From: Bog-473 sp036491435
GTDB lineage: Bacteria > Actinomycetota > Acidimicrobiia > Acidimicrobiales > RAAP-2
Assembly (NCBI GenBank): GCA_036491435.1
Contig: DASXBZ010000206.1
Span: forward strand, 1 to 50,570
Direction of reading: 5' to 3'
Length of the DNA stretch: 50,570 nucleotides
Shown: positions 24,746 to 34,072 of the stretch, in pieces
Position numbering within the stretch: position 1 is the first letter of the stretch
Layout: each line of letters opens with the position of its first letter
Made by a program: the position numbers and the translations under genes
The notes under the pieces: generated by a model
Seen by the model: the letters and a program-made list of their open reading frames with translations, nothing else
The model's database searches: none
What the model was told of the DNA's origin: nothing

Positions 24746-25576
24746 TCAGAGCTTGCCGGCGCTCCCGGATCGAGCGCGAATCATCGCGTCCTGTACGAAG
24801 GACGCAGCCAACTGCCCGTCGGCCCGGAAGATCTCTCCACGACCGTAGCTGCGGCCGTGGCCGGCGTACGTCGCGCGTTGTTCGAGGAGGTGCCAATCGC
24901 CGGCGGGGCACCGTTCGTGAAAGGTGAGCGTGTGGCTGAGGACACCGGTGGACAGCGTGACGTGCGCCAGGGCCTGGCCGACGCCGGCGTGCGGGCGCAT
25001 CGCGGTCCCGATGAGGAAGCCATCGGTCGAATAGCTGACCAGCGCCTGGTCGGTCGCGGGGTCGTCGGGGGCGCCGGCGAAGCGCACCCACACGTCGAGC
25101 TCGGGGGGACCGACGAGCTCGGGATCGCTGATGTCGACGTCGCCGACGATCCCGATCTCCCACGCCTCTTCGCCGCGGACGTTTCCGGCGACGTCATCGG
25201 CGTTCGAGGACGAGCGGCGCGAGTCAGCGTGGCGGATCACGTCGTCCTCCAGCGCACTCAACAAGACGAGCGAACGAGTGCAGATCTGGTCGGCCTGGCT
25301 GATGGTCACCGTGCTGCTGGCAACGGAGCGGCCGGCGTGCATCCGCTCGACGGAGATGTCGAGCGGTGCGTCGTGCGACGCGCCGCGGGCGAAGACGGTA
25401 TGAAGGGTCTTCACCGCCTTCCCCTCCTGTCCAGCCAGCCCCGCCATGATCGATTGGGCCAGGAGTTGGCCGCCGAAGACAACGCCGTGGGAGGAGGGGA
25501 GGTTGCCGGCGCGGTAGCGATCGTCGCCGACCGGCTCGAGGGTCAGCGCCTCGAGGAAGGCGTCGATGGTCGGCAT
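24746..25576 (-). CDS. acyl-CoA thioesterase, TesB family
   Basis: A 276-residue double hot-dog thioesterase of the TesB/ACOT8 family. It has GVVFGGQLLAQSIMAG in the first domain, VERMHAGRSVASSTVTISQ, and in the second STDGFLIGTAMRPHAGVGQALAHVTLSTGVLSHTLTFHE. ATG 25576 follows AAGGAG. It releases CoA from acyl-CoA intermediates. It is divergent from the ALDH operon and about 160 bases from operator copy c, so shared control is possible. Confidence 0.93.
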   Translation of the reverse strand: MPTIDAFLEALTLEPVGDDRYRAGNLPSSHGVVFGGQLLAQSIMAGLAGQEGKAVKTLHTVFARGASHDAPLDISVERMHAGRSVASSTVTISQADQICTRSLVLLSALEDDVIRHADSRRSSSNADDVAGNVRGEEAWEIGIVGDVDISDPELVGPPELDVWVRFAGAPDDPATDQALVSYSTDGFLIGTAMRPHAGVGQALAHVTLSTGVLSHTLTFHERCPAGDWHLLEQRATYAGHGRSYGRGEIFRADGQLAASFVQDAMIRARSGSAGKL

Positions 25577-25733
25577 CTGGGCTCCTTCTTGTCAGCGGAC
25601 GACTTCGGTGGGTGGCGCCGGCGCCACTCTGCTTGCTCGGAGGTCCGGCGTGTCGCGGTCCGGCCTCCGTGGCCCGGCCGGAAGAGGGACGCGAGGCCGC
25701 TACCTTGGGGCTCGGACGAATATAGCTCCAATT

Positions 25734-25762
25734 TTGACGACGACGTCAAAGTCAGATACCCT
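25734..25762 (+). promoter_or_regulatory. promoter with shared operator (copy c) of ALDH-P450-ACAD operon
   Basis: TTGAC (25734-25738), GACGAC, GTCAA (25745-25749) is the best-conserved inverted repeat and extends to TTTGACG-N4-CGTCAAA. TTGACG doubles as a -35 box, 17 bases before TACCCT (25757-25762). The inferred leader is about 100 bases to the GTG at 25868. Confidence 0.7.
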
Positions 25763-25867
25763 CCGAAACTGGCGTCTCAGCTGGGTGACCTGGTTTTTCT
25801 GGTCACCGGCGGGACAGCCGTGCCCTTCGTGGGGTGGGCGAATACGAGCGACGAGAGGAAGAGGAAC

Positions 25868-27355
25868 GTGGCCGATGCAGTGAAGGTCAACCCCGAACAG
25901 CGGATGCTGATCGACGGGAAGCTGGTCGAGGCCGACTCGGGCAAGACCTTCGACAACATCAACCCCGCCACCGAGGAGGTGCTCGGGTCGGTGACGGACG
26001 CCTCCTCCGCCGAGATGCTCCGGGCCATCGACGCGGCGCGCCGGGCCTTCGACGAGACCGACTGGTCGACTAACCACGCCCTACGCAAGCGCTGCCTCGA
26101 GCAGCTCCACGAGGCGCTCCAGGCCGAGCAGGAAGAGCTCCGCGAACAGCTCATCCTCGAGGTGGGCTGCCCGGTGATGACGACGCACGGCCCGCAGCTC
26201 GACGCGCCGCTGTCCGACGCGCTGGCTTGGCCGGCCAAGGAGATCGACAACTTCGAGTGGGAGACGGTGCTGCCCGACGCCATGGGGCTCACGGGTGGAC
26301 TGGACTCGCGGCGGATCTGGCGCGAGCCGGTCGGCGTCGTGGGCGCCATCATCCCGTGGAACTTCCCGGTCGAGGTGACCCTGCACCAAGTGGGGCAGGC
26401 GCTGGCGACGGGGAACACGATGATCGTGAAGCCGGCGCCGGACACGCCGTGGAACGCCACGTTCCTCGGGCGGTTGATCGCGGAGAAGACCGACATCCCG
26501 GCCGGCGTGATCAACGTGGTGACGTCGTCGGACCACCTGGTCGGCGAGGAGCTCACCCTGTCGCCGAAGGTGGACATGATCTCGTTCACGGGCTCGACGG
26601 CGGTGGGACGCCGGATCATGGAGAAGGGTGCCGCGACGATGAAGCGGGTGTTCCTCGAGCTCGGCGGCAAGTCGGCCACGATCGTGTTGGAGGATGCCGA
26701 CCTCGGCCTCGCCGCCATGATGGGCATGGGCGCGTGCTTCCACGCCGGCCAGGGCTGTGCGATCCAGACGCGGATGCTGCTGCCGCGGTCTCGTTACGAG
26801 GAGGGCGTCGAGCAGCTCAAGGCGATGTTCGCCGCCGTGCCCTACGGGGAGCCCCACCGCGAGGACGTGATCATGGGCCCGCTGGTGTCGGCGAAGCAGC
26901 GCGAACGGGTCTTGGGGTACATCGAGAAGGGGCAGAAGGAAGGCGCCACGCTCGCTGTGGGCGGCGGCCGCCCGTCGGGCGACGAGTTCGCCAAGGGTTG
27001 GTGGGTCGAGCCGACGCTGTTCACCGACGTCGACAACTCGATGACGATCGCGCAGGAGGAGATCTTCGGCCCGGTGCTGGTCGCCATCCCGTTCGAGGAC
27101 GAGGACGATGCGGTGCGCATCGCCAACGACAGCATCTACGGGCTGTCGGGCGGCATCTTCTCGGGGTCGGTCGAGCACTCGCTGGCCGTGGCCAAGCGCA
27201 TCCGGACGGGCGGCTTGTCGATCAACGGCGGCGCGCCGTACGGGCCGGATCTCCCCTTCGGTGGGTACAAGCACAGCGGTGTCGGTCGCCAGAACGGCAC
27301 GGCCGGGTTCGAGCAGTACCTGGAGGTCAAGTCGGTCTCCTGGCCGGCGGGCTAG
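25868..27355 (+). CDS. aldehyde dehydrogenase family protein
   Basis: A 495-residue NAD(P)-dependent aldehyde dehydrogenase. Catalytic Cys297 (HAGQGCAIQTR) and general base Glu264 (LELGGKSATI) are present, with the substrate/cofactor strings GAIIPWNFP and SFTGSTAVG. GTG 25868 is preceded by GAGAGGAAGAGG; the frame is open far upstream but only as a shadow of the divergent thioesterase. It should oxidise an aldehyde to the acid, probably after hydroxylation by the P450 28 bases downstream. It leads a six-gene operon to 33219. Confidence 0.95.
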   Translation: MADAVKVNPEQRMLIDGKLVEADSGKTFDNINPATEEVLGSVTDASSAEMLRAIDAARRAFDETDWSTNHALRKRCLEQLHEALQAEQEELREQLILEVGCPVMTTHGPQLDAPLSDALAWPAKEIDNFEWETVLPDAMGLTGGLDSRRIWREPVGVVGAIIPWNFPVEVTLHQVGQALATGNTMIVKPAPDTPWNATFLGRLIAEKTDIPAGVINVVTSSDHLVGEELTLSPKVDMISFTGSTAVGRRIMEKGAATMKRVFLELGGKSATIVLEDADLGLAAMMGMGACFHAGQGCAIQTRMLLPRSRYEEGVEQLKAMFAAVPYGEPHREDVIMGPLVSAKQRERVLGYIEKGQKEGATLAVGGGRPSGDEFAKGWWVEPTLFTDVDNSMTIAQEEIFGPVLVAIPFEDEDDAVRIANDSIYGLSGGIFSGSVEHSLAVAKRIRTGGLSINGGAPYGPDLPFGGYKHSGVGRQNGTAGFEQYLEVKSVSWPAG

Positions 27356-27382
27356 GGCGCAAGCGGGAGGGAGACACAGGGC

Positions 27383-28582
27383 GTGACCGTCACCAGTTCC
27401 TCGGACGTCTACTACGACCCCTACGACTTCGAGATCGACGCGGACCCGTATCCCGTCTGGAAGCGCCTGCGCGACGAAGCGCCGCTGTACTGGAACGACA
27501 AGTACGAATTCTTCGCGCTGAGCCGATGGGACGACGTCGACGCCGCCATGCTCGATTGGCAGACGTATCTGTCGGGCCGGGGTTCGGTGCTCGAGATCAT
27601 CAAGGCCGGGGTGGAGATCCCCCCGGGCTCGATCCTCTTCGAGGACCCACCCACCCATGACGAGCACCGGTCCTTGCTGTCCCGAGTCTTCACGCCCAAG
27701 AAGATGCTGGCGCTCGAGCCACAGGTGCGTGCCTACTGCGCCCAGGTCCTCGATCCCCTGGTCGGGTCGGGCCAGTTCGACTTCGTCGAGAACCTGGGCC
27801 GGTTCATGCCCATGCGCGTCATCGGGATGCTCCTCGGCATTCCCGAGCAGGACCAGGAGGCGATCCGCGACCGTCTCGACGAAGGCCTGCGGCTGGACGA
27901 CGGCGTCCCGTCCGAGAGGGTCTACGACGGCAACGCGCAGTTCGACGTCTTCTCCGACTACGTCACGTGGCGGGCGGAGCACCCTTCCGACGACCTGATG
28001 ACCGAACTCCTCAACGCCGAGTTCGAGGACCACACCGGCACGAGGCGGACGCTGACCCACCAGGAGATCATCGGCTACGTCGGGCTGCTGGCGGGGGCCG
28101 GGAACGAGACCACCACCCGCCTGATCGGCTTCACCGGTGAGGTCCTCGGCCGGCATCCCGACCAGCGCGCCGAGATCGTGGCGGATCGCTCGCTCATCCC
28201 GAACACCATCGAGGAGCTCTTGCGCTACGAGTCTCCTTCACCCGTCCAGTCGCGCTATGTCGCGCGCGACGTCGAGATCCACGGCCGCACTGTGCCCGAG
28301 GGCAGCGTGATGGTCATGCTGAACGGATCCGCCAACCGTGACGATCGGCACTTCCCCGACGGTGACAAATTCGACATCCACCGCGAGGTCGGGCGCCATC
28401 AGGCCTTCGGCTACGGGATCCACCTCTGTCTGGGCGCAGCACTCGCCCGGCTCGAAGGGCGCGTTGCCTTGGACGAAGTGCTGACCCGCTTCCCGGAGTG
28501 GGAGGTCGACTACGACCGGGCCAAGCGCGCCCAGACTTCCACGGTGCGCGGCTGGGAGACGCTCCCGGTTCGCACCGCGTGA
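27383..28582 (+). CDS. cytochrome P450
   Basis: A 399-residue bacterial P450: I-helix motif GAGNETTTR near residue 237, ExxR in EELLRYE near 277, and heme loop FGYGIHLCLG with the cysteine at residue 349. GTG 27383 has GGGAGGGAG upstream. It is second in the ALDH operon, so the natural reading is a monooxygenase acting on the pathway substrate. No ferredoxin is adjacent; the 3Fe-4S ferredoxin at 5749 is the only one in the window. It belongs to a different subgroup from the P450 at 3068 by its N-terminal half. Confidence 0.95.
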   Translation: MTVTSSSDVYYDPYDFEIDADPYPVWKRLRDEAPLYWNDKYEFFALSRWDDVDAAMLDWQTYLSGRGSVLEIIKAGVEIPPGSILFEDPPTHDEHRSLLSRVFTPKKMLALEPQVRAYCAQVLDPLVGSGQFDFVENLGRFMPMRVIGMLLGIPEQDQEAIRDRLDEGLRLDDGVPSERVYDGNAQFDVFSDYVTWRAEHPSDDLMTELLNAEFEDHTGTRRTLTHQEIIGYVGLLAGAGNETTTRLIGFTGEVLGRHPDQRAEIVADRSLIPNTIEELLRYESPSPVQSRYVARDVEIHGRTVPEGSVMVMLNGSANRDDRHFPDGDKFDIHREVGRHQAFGYGIHLCLGAALARLEGRVALDEVLTRFPEWEVDYDRAKRAQTSTVRGWETLPVRTA

Positions 28583-28604
28583 GGACGAGGGAGGAGGACC
28601 CGCG

Positions 28605-29870
28605 ATGAACATGGACGACATGATCCTGGTCTCGATCGACGACCACATGATCGAGCCGCCGCACATGTACGAGAACCACGTGCCGAACAAGTGGGCCGAT
28701 GCGGCGCCCAAGGTCGTGCACGAGGACGGGATCGACCAGTGGGTGTTCCAGGGCGAGAAGACGAGCACCTCGTTCGGCATGTCCGCGACCGTCGGGTGGC
28801 CGTCCGAGGAGTGGGGCTTCAACCCCGGCACCTATACCGAGCTGCGTCCGGGGTGCTTCGACGTGCACGAGCGGGTGCGGGACATGAACGCCAACGGCGT
28901 GCTCGGCTCCATGTGCTTCCCGACGATGGCGGGCTGGAATGCCCGCACGTTCGCCGAGGCGCGCGACAAGGAGATCGCTCTCGTCATGTTGCAGGCGTAC
29001 AACGACTGGGCCATCGACGAGTGGTGCGGCGCCTACCCGGGCCGGTTCATCCCGCTCGGCATCGTGCCGATGTGGGACGTCGACGCCGCGGTGGCCGAGG
29101 TGCGCCGGGTGGCGCAGAAGGGCTGCCGGTCGATCAGCTTCCTCGAGACGCCGCACGTCCAGGGCTTCCCGAGCTTCCTGTCCGGCTACTGGGACCCGAT
29201 GCTCAAGGCGCTGAGCGACGAGAACATGGTCCTGTCGCTGCACATCGGGGCCGGGTTCCAGGTCATCCAGCGCGCCGAGGAGGCACCGGTCGACCACCTC
29301 ATGGTGCTGGCCTGCCAGATCAGCGCCATCACGGCGCAGGACCTCTTGTTCGGCCCCACGCTGCGCCGCTTCCCCGACCTGAAGGTCGCGCTGTCCGAGG
29401 GCGGGATCGGCTGGATCCCCTTCTACTTCGACCGCATCGACCGCCACTACGGCAACCAGGAGTGGCTGCACAGCGACTTCGGCGGCAAGCTCCCCTCCGA
29501 GGTCTTCCGCGACCACATCCTCGCCTGCTACATCACCGACCCCTCGGGCCTGCTGCTGCGCGACCGCATCGGCATCGACAACATCGCCTGGGAGTGCGAC
29601 TACCCGCACACGGACACGACGTGGCCCGTGTCGCCCGAGTTCGCCTGGCGCGAGTTCCAGGAGGCGGGGGTCACCGACGAGACCGAGATCAACAAGATCA
29701 CGTTCGAGAACGCGTGCCGCTTCTACGGCTGGGACCCCTTCGCGCACACACCGCGCGAACAGGCGACGGTCGGGGCGCTGCGCGCCGCGGCGAGCGACGT
29801 CGACGTCACGCGGATGTCGAAGGACGAGTGGCGCAGGCGCAACGAGGCCGCCGGCATCGGCGCGCTGTGA
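28605..29870 (+). CDS. amidohydrolase family protein (Amidohydro_2, D-x-H type)
   Basis: A 421-residue TIM-barrel metal enzyme with VSIDDHMIEPP at the N-terminus (D-x-H), LSLHIGAG mid-barrel and WECDYPHTDTTWP with the C-terminal Asp. It is longer than its paralogues in the window, with a C-terminal tail that includes REQATVGALRAAASDVDV. ATG 28605 follows GGGAGGA. It is third in the ALDH-P450 operon, so it acts on a product of the oxidative steps. Decarboxylation or hydrolysis cannot be told apart from sequence. Confidence 0.92.
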   Translation: MNMDDMILVSIDDHMIEPPHMYENHVPNKWADAAPKVVHEDGIDQWVFQGEKTSTSFGMSATVGWPSEEWGFNPGTYTELRPGCFDVHERVRDMNANGVLGSMCFPTMAGWNARTFAEARDKEIALVMLQAYNDWAIDEWCGAYPGRFIPLGIVPMWDVDAAVAEVRRVAQKGCRSISFLETPHVQGFPSFLSGYWDPMLKALSDENMVLSLHIGAGFQVIQRAEEAPVDHLMVLACQISAITAQDLLFGPTLRRFPDLKVALSEGGIGWIPFYFDRIDRHYGNQEWLHSDFGGKLPSEVFRDHILACYITDPSGLLLRDRIGIDNIAWECDYPHTDTTWPVSPEFAWREFQEAGVTDETEINKITFENACRFYGWDPFAHTPREQATVGALRAAASDVDVTRMSKDEWRRRNEAAGIGAL

Positions 29871-29889
29871 GGGAGGACCGCAGTTCCAT

Positions 29890-31029
29890 ATGCTGATCAA
29901 TCCAACCGAGGAACAGGAGTTCTTCCGGGCGACCACCGAACGCTTCCTGGTCGAGCACGCCCCGCCGGACGCACTGCGCCGCCTGCGCGACGACGCGGAC
30001 GGCTTCGACCGCGACTACTGGCGCCGCGGTGCCGAGCTGGGCTGGACGTCGCTTCTGGTGGACGAGGCGCACGGCGGCGGTTCGATCAGCGGGGCCGGGC
30101 TGGTGGACCTGAGCCTGGTGGCCTACGAGTTCGGCCGCCATGCCGCCCCGGGGCCCCTCACCGCGACGAACGTGGTGGCGTCCGCGCTGAACGACGCCGG
30201 TGCTGCCGGCGCACAAGCCGAGGTGCTCGCCGGGTTGCTGTCGGGAGATGCGATCGCCACCTGGTGCCCCCCCGAGCTGGGAGCGCGGCCGGGCGAGTGG
30301 CACACCGGCGTCGAGATCGAGCGCACGGGCGAGGCCTTCGTGCTGCGCGGCACGGCCAAGCCGGTGGAGCACGCCGGCCAGGCCGACCACCTGCTCGTGA
30401 CCGCGCGTGACGGGGCCGGTTTGACCCAGGTGCTCGTCCCGGCCGGTCTCGACGGCATCACGGTGGAGGCGCTCGAGACGATCGACCTGACCCGGCGTTT
30501 CGGGGCCGTCAACTTCGACGGCGTCCGCGTCGACGCCGCTGCCGTCGTGGGTGCGCCCGGCGGGCCCGACGTGGGGCGGCAGCTGCGGCGGGCCGTCACC
30601 ATCCTGAACGCGGAAGCGGTCGGCGCCATGCAGGCGGCGTTCGACATGACGGTCGAGTGGTCGTTCGACCGCTACTCCTTCGGGCGCCCTCTGGCGTCGT
30701 ACCAGGCGCTCAAGCACCGCTTTGCCGACATGATGTCGTGGCTCCAGGCAGGTCACGGCATCAGCGACACCGCGTGCGCCGCCGCGCAGGACGAGGAGCC
30801 GAACGCCGACGAGCTGGCCAGTGCGGCCAAGGCGTTCATCGGGCGGTACGGCGGCGAGCTGATCCAGGACTGCGTGCAGCTGCACGGTGGGATCGGCGTC
30901 ACGTTCGACCACGACCTGCACCTGTACCTGCGCCGGCTCACGGTCAACCGCTCGGTCGCGGGGACACCGAGGGAGCATCTCCGCCGCATCGCCGGCATCG
31001 TCGAGGCCAGGCAAGGAGCGGCAGCGTGA
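29890..31029 (+). CDS. acyl-CoA dehydrogenase, likely one subunit of a heteromer
   Basis: A 379-residue ACAD-fold protein: TEEQEFFRATTERFL N-terminus, GWTSLLVDEAHGGG, the FAD-proximal RYSFGRPLASYQALKHRFADM and a C-terminal QLHGGIGVTFDHDLHLYLRRL. The middle domain lacks the usual long TEPxxGSD string (WCPPELGARPGEWH instead), which suggests a reduced FAD/substrate pocket. It overlaps the next ACAD by 4 bases. Adjacent unequal ACAD genes in actinobacteria commonly encode alpha2beta2 enzymes for bulky steroid-like acyl-CoAs; that is the inferred state here. Confidence 0.92.
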   Translation: MLINPTEEQEFFRATTERFLVEHAPPDALRRLRDDADGFDRDYWRRGAELGWTSLLVDEAHGGGSISGAGLVDLSLVAYEFGRHAAPGPLTATNVVASALNDAGAAGAQAEVLAGLLSGDAIATWCPPELGARPGEWHTGVEIERTGEAFVLRGTAKPVEHAGQADHLLVTARDGAGLTQVLVPAGLDGITVEALETIDLTRRFGAVNFDGVRVDAAAVVGAPGGPDVGRQLRRAVTILNAEAVGAMQAAFDMTVEWSFDRYSFGRPLASYQALKHRFADMMSWLQAGHGISDTACAAAQDEEPNADELASAAKAFIGRYGGELIQDCVQLHGGIGVTFDHDLHLYLRRLTVNRSVAGTPREHLRRIAGIVEARQGAAA

Positions 31030-32315
31030 GCGCATTGCGGGCCGAGGAGGAGACCGACACGGACGAGATGGAGGACCTCGAGAGCTTCCGCCGCCGGGCG
31101 CGCGCCTTCATCACGGCCAACCTGGCGCCCAAGACGATGGAGGAAATGCGCCTCGACTACAGCGTGGGTGACGAGGAGGCCGAGCTCGCAGAGGTCGCGC
31201 ACGAGCGCGAGCTCCAGCGGATGATCTACGACGCCGGATTGGCGGGGATCTGCTTTCCCCGCGCCTACGGCGGCCAGGGGCTGACGCCGGCGCACCAGAT
31301 GGTGTTCAACGAGGAGATCGTGAACCGCGACTTCCCGTGGCGGATCCAGGTGCCGACGTTCGTGCCGTGCGCGGCGGTGATCCTGGAGTTCGGGACCGAG
31401 GAGCAGAAGCAGCGCCACCTGCCGCCGATCCTGCGGGGCGAGGCGCTGTGGATGCAGTTCCTCTCCGAGCCGAGCGGCGGGTCCGACGTGGCCGCCGCGC
31501 TCACCACGGCGGTGCGCGACGGGGACCAGTGGGTGCTGAACGGGTCGAAGATCTGGACCACCGGGGCCTGGTGGTCCGACTGGGGTCTCTGCCTCGCCCG
31601 GACCAACTGGGACGTGCCGAAGCACCGCGGGCTCACCGTCTTCATGCTGCCGATCCACCAGCCGAACGTCGAGGTGCACCGCATCGAGATGCTCAACGGG
31701 TCGCGTGAGTTCTGCCAGGAGTTCCTGACCGACGTGATCGTCCCCGACGAGGACCGCATCGGCGACGTGGACGACGGCTGGACCGTGGGCACGCGCTGGA
31801 TGTTCCACGAGCGGATGCTCTTCAACTCGCCCTATGCGAGCCATCCGGTGGGCATGACGCACGGCAGCATGGATGCCACGTCGGTGTTCACGGTGGCGCG
31901 CGAGGCCGGCTCGCTGGAGGACACCGGGACCCAGGAGATGATCGGCGAGGCGCGCATGCTCGAGCTGGTCAGCGACGCGGTGGGCAAGCGGATCAACGAG
32001 AGCATCGCGGCCGGGAAACTGTCCGACCAGGCGGCGGCGATCGTGCGCCTGTTCAAGGGCACGTCGCAAGAGCGAATCCGCACCCTGGGGTTCGAGGTCG
32101 CCGGATCGGCCGGCGCGGCCTGGGGCGGCGAAGGACCGACCTCCCGCGCCGCAGTCAACTACCTCATCCGCCAGGGTGGCAGCATCGGGGGCGGCACGCT
32201 CGAGATGGCGCGCAACGTGGTGGCGGAGCGTGTGCTGGGCATGCCACGGGAGCGCCGTTTGGACAAGGACGTACCGTTCCGCGACGTGCCGCGCGGCCGC
32301 CCTAGCTCGGGTTGA
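31026..32315 (+). CDS. acyl-CoA dehydrogenase
   Basis: A 429-residue ACAD starting at GTG 31026, coupled to the previous gene, with AAGGAG upstream. It has the full FAD/substrate strings LSEPSGGSDVAAALT and LNGSKIWTTGAWWSDW, and the C-terminal GGSIGGGTLEMARNVVAERVLGMPRE. Dehydrogenation of an acyl-CoA to the enoyl-CoA is expected, probably together with the product of 29890. It is the fifth gene of the operon. Confidence 0.94.
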   Translation: MSALRAEEETDTDEMEDLESFRRRARAFITANLAPKTMEEMRLDYSVGDEEAELAEVAHERELQRMIYDAGLAGICFPRAYGGQGLTPAHQMVFNEEIVNRDFPWRIQVPTFVPCAAVILEFGTEEQKQRHLPPILRGEALWMQFLSEPSGGSDVAAALTTAVRDGDQWVLNGSKIWTTGAWWSDWGLCLARTNWDVPKHRGLTVFMLPIHQPNVEVHRIEMLNGSREFCQEFLTDVIVPDEDRIGDVDDGWTVGTRWMFHERMLFNSPYASHPVGMTHGSMDATSVFTVAREAGSLEDTGTQEMIGEARMLELVSDAVGKRINESIAAGKLSDQAAAIVRLFKGTSQERIRTLGFEVAGSAGAAWGGEGPTSRAAVNYLIRQGGSIGGGTLEMARNVVAERVLGMPRERRLDKDVPFRDVPRGRPSSG

Positions 32316-32367
32316 CGGCAGGATTCTTCGCAACAGGCAACCGGCAGCAGCCGGGGAGGGAGAGAGC

Positions 32368-33219
32368 GTGGCGACCGCAACGGTCAACGGGTTGACGCTG
32401 GCGTACGAGACGATCGGGGAGGGGCGGCCCTGGGTCATCACGCCGGGCGGCAGGTTCACGAAGGACGAGCCCGGCGTGCGCCAGCTGGCCGAGGCCCTGG
32501 CCGCTGACGGCAACCAGGTGCTGATCTGGGACCGCCCGAACTGTGGCGAGTCGGACGTGTGCTTCGAGGGCTCCTCCGAATCGGCGATGCAGGCCGACGC
32601 GCTGGTCGGGCTGCTCGAGCACCTCGACATGACGCCGGCGGTGATCATCGGGGGGTCCGGCGGCGCACGCGTGTCGCTGTTGGCGGCGGCGCACCCGGGT
32701 GCGGCGGCGGGCCTGGCCACCTGGTGGATCAGCGGCGGTGTCTACGGGCTCCTCACGCTGGCGATGCACTACTGCGGGGGATCGCTGGCCGCGGCGTGGA
32801 CGAGCGGTGGCATGGAGGCGGTGGCCGATCTCCCCGAGTGGCAAGAGGTCATAGAACGCAACGCGGGCAACCGGCAGCGCATCTTGGACCAGGAGCCCAA
32901 GGCGTTCATCGCGGCGATGGAGCGCTGGATGCTGGCGTACGTGCCGACCGACGAGCCGGTCCCCGGTCTCTCCCTCGACGCGGCCCGTGCACTCGACATC
33001 CCCGCGCTCGTCTTCCGCAGCGGTGAGAGCGACGTCTGGCACACACGCGCCACGTCGGAGCGCCTGGCCGAGGTGTTGCCACAGGCCCGCCTCGTCGAGC
33101 CGCCCTGGGGCGACCGCGAGTGGCTCGAACGCGGAGAGGAACGAGAGAAAGGGATCTTCGTCCGCTGGCCGTTGCTGGCGCCGCAGCTGCTCGAGTGGCA
33201 GGCGGCGACGCTCGGTTGA
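32368..33219 (+). CDS. alpha/beta hydrolase
   Basis: A 283-residue alpha/beta hydrolase. GTG 32368 follows GGGGAGGGAGAG. Features are LAYETIGEGRPWVITPGG at the start, VLIWDRPNCGESDV, nucleophile Ser97 in GGSGGAR, and PALVFRSGESDVWHTRATSERLAEVLP near the C-terminus. The C-terminal catalytic His is not in a clear motif; the region VEPPWGDREWLERG is where it would be expected. It ends the ALDH-P450 operon and is convergent with the DUF3303-like gene, one base apart. Ester, lactone or C-C hydrolysis is possible. Confidence 0.88.
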   Translation: MATATVNGLTLAYETIGEGRPWVITPGGRFTKDEPGVRQLAEALAADGNQVLIWDRPNCGESDVCFEGSSESAMQADALVGLLEHLDMTPAVIIGGSGGARVSLLAAAHPGAAAGLATWWISGGVYGLLTLAMHYCGGSLAAAWTSGGMEAVADLPEWQEVIERNAGNRQRILDQEPKAFIAAMERWMLAYVPTDEPVPGLSLDAARALDIPALVFRSGESDVWHTRATSERLAEVLPQARLVEPPWGDREWLERGEEREKGIFVRWPLLAPQLLEWQAATLG

Positions 33220-33220
33220 G

Positions 33221-33496
33221 CTAGCCGAGGTACGTCATGATCGGGCCGAGCGCCTGGTCGATGGTGAGCACGGGCGTGATCGTGAACGTCATGAACTCGT
33301 GATAGGCCAAGACGTCGGCGTAGGCGGCTTCGAGACTGTCGCTCTCACTGAGCGTGTACCCGCCGGTGCCGTCAGCCCTGACGTGGTGAGAGATCTCCCC
33401 TTCAACGGCCCCCCGCTTGCCGAATTCGTCCATGAGCCGCTGCACATCCGCCTTGGGCATGTGGGGATTTAGCTGGTACTCCGTCATGAAGAGCAT
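33221..33496 (-). CDS. small DUF3303-like protein
   Basis: A 91-residue protein, MLFMTEYQLNPHMPKADVQRLMDEFGKRG at the start and DVLAYHEFMTFTITPVLTIDQALGPIM at the end, of the dimeric ferredoxin-like-fold type seen in DUF3303. ATG 33496 has AAAGGAG. The biological role is unknown. It lies at the edge of a catabolic operon but on the opposite strand. Confidence 0.75.
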   Translation of the reverse strand: MLFMTEYQLNPHMPKADVQRLMDEFGKRGAVEGEISHHVRADGTGGYTLSESDSLEAAYADVLAYHEFMTFTITPVLTIDQALGPIMTYLG

Positions 33497-33768
33497 GCTG
33501 ACGTCTCCTTTGCTCGTCTCCTCTGTTCCTGTCCGAGCCCACCCTTGGACTCGGCTCCGGCCGATGGTACCCCCGGCCCACGCGAGCGATCGGGGGGATG
33601 ATCGAGCGCCAACAGGTCTGCTCCGTCGACGCGACCGGGCGGGCTTGTGCAAGCGGGATCGAAGAAGACGGCCCTTTCTGTCCGGCTGCTCTCGACCGCG
33701 GCGACACCGGCGGATCGGGCCAATAGGCTGCAGTCACGTTCTACGGTCACGGCTCCTCGATCGCCCTC

Positions 33769-34071
33769 GTGGTCTTTCTCGCCTTGTTCGCCCTGCGGAT
33801 GTTGTCCTCCCAACGTCGGCGGGGTCACCCCAAGGCCTCGGCCCCAACCCGCTCGTTCACAGCCGGCCCATCCACCGACCAGGCACCGGAGGCTGTCGGC
33901 GAGCATTCCGGGCACGGTGCGTTCACCGGCATCGCCGCCTGTTGGCTGGTCGACCCCACCCGCCGGCACGAGAAGCGGTACTGGTCAGGGTCCGAGTGGA
34001 CCGAACACGTGAGTGATGCGGGAGTCCCGGGCACCGACCCGCTCCCGGGGGGCACCGGTCCCTCCGGTTGA
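33769..34071 (+). CDS. small membrane protein with DUF2510 domain
   Basis: A protein of about 100 residues. The N-terminal hydrophobic helix VVFLALFALRML is followed by a variable basic/proline-rich linker and a C-terminal DUF2510 module (WLVDPTRRHEKRYWSGSEWTEHV), an actinobacterial domain with conserved W, DP, RYW and WTEH positions. The start is uncertain: GTG 33769 is the first usable codon after an in-frame stop and no ribosome site is visible. Its function is unknown. A strong hairpin follows the stop. Confidence 0.6.
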   Translation: MVFLALFALRMLSSQRRRGHPKASAPTRSFTAGPSTDQAPEAVGEHSGHGAFTGIAACWLVDPTRRHEKRYWSGSEWTEHVSDAGVPGTDPLPGGTGPSG

Positions 34072-34072
34072 C

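Noticed and set aside
24359..25867. N-terminal extension of the ALDH frame by about 500 codons
   Set aside because: It reads antisense through the thioesterase and amidohydrolase genes; the ALDH pattern and a ribosome site begin at GTG 25868.
26081..28156. 691-residue open frame on the minus strand
   Set aside because: It is antisense to the ALDH and P450 genes, arginine/histidine-rich without domain motifs, and is explained by the third-position GC bias of the real genes.
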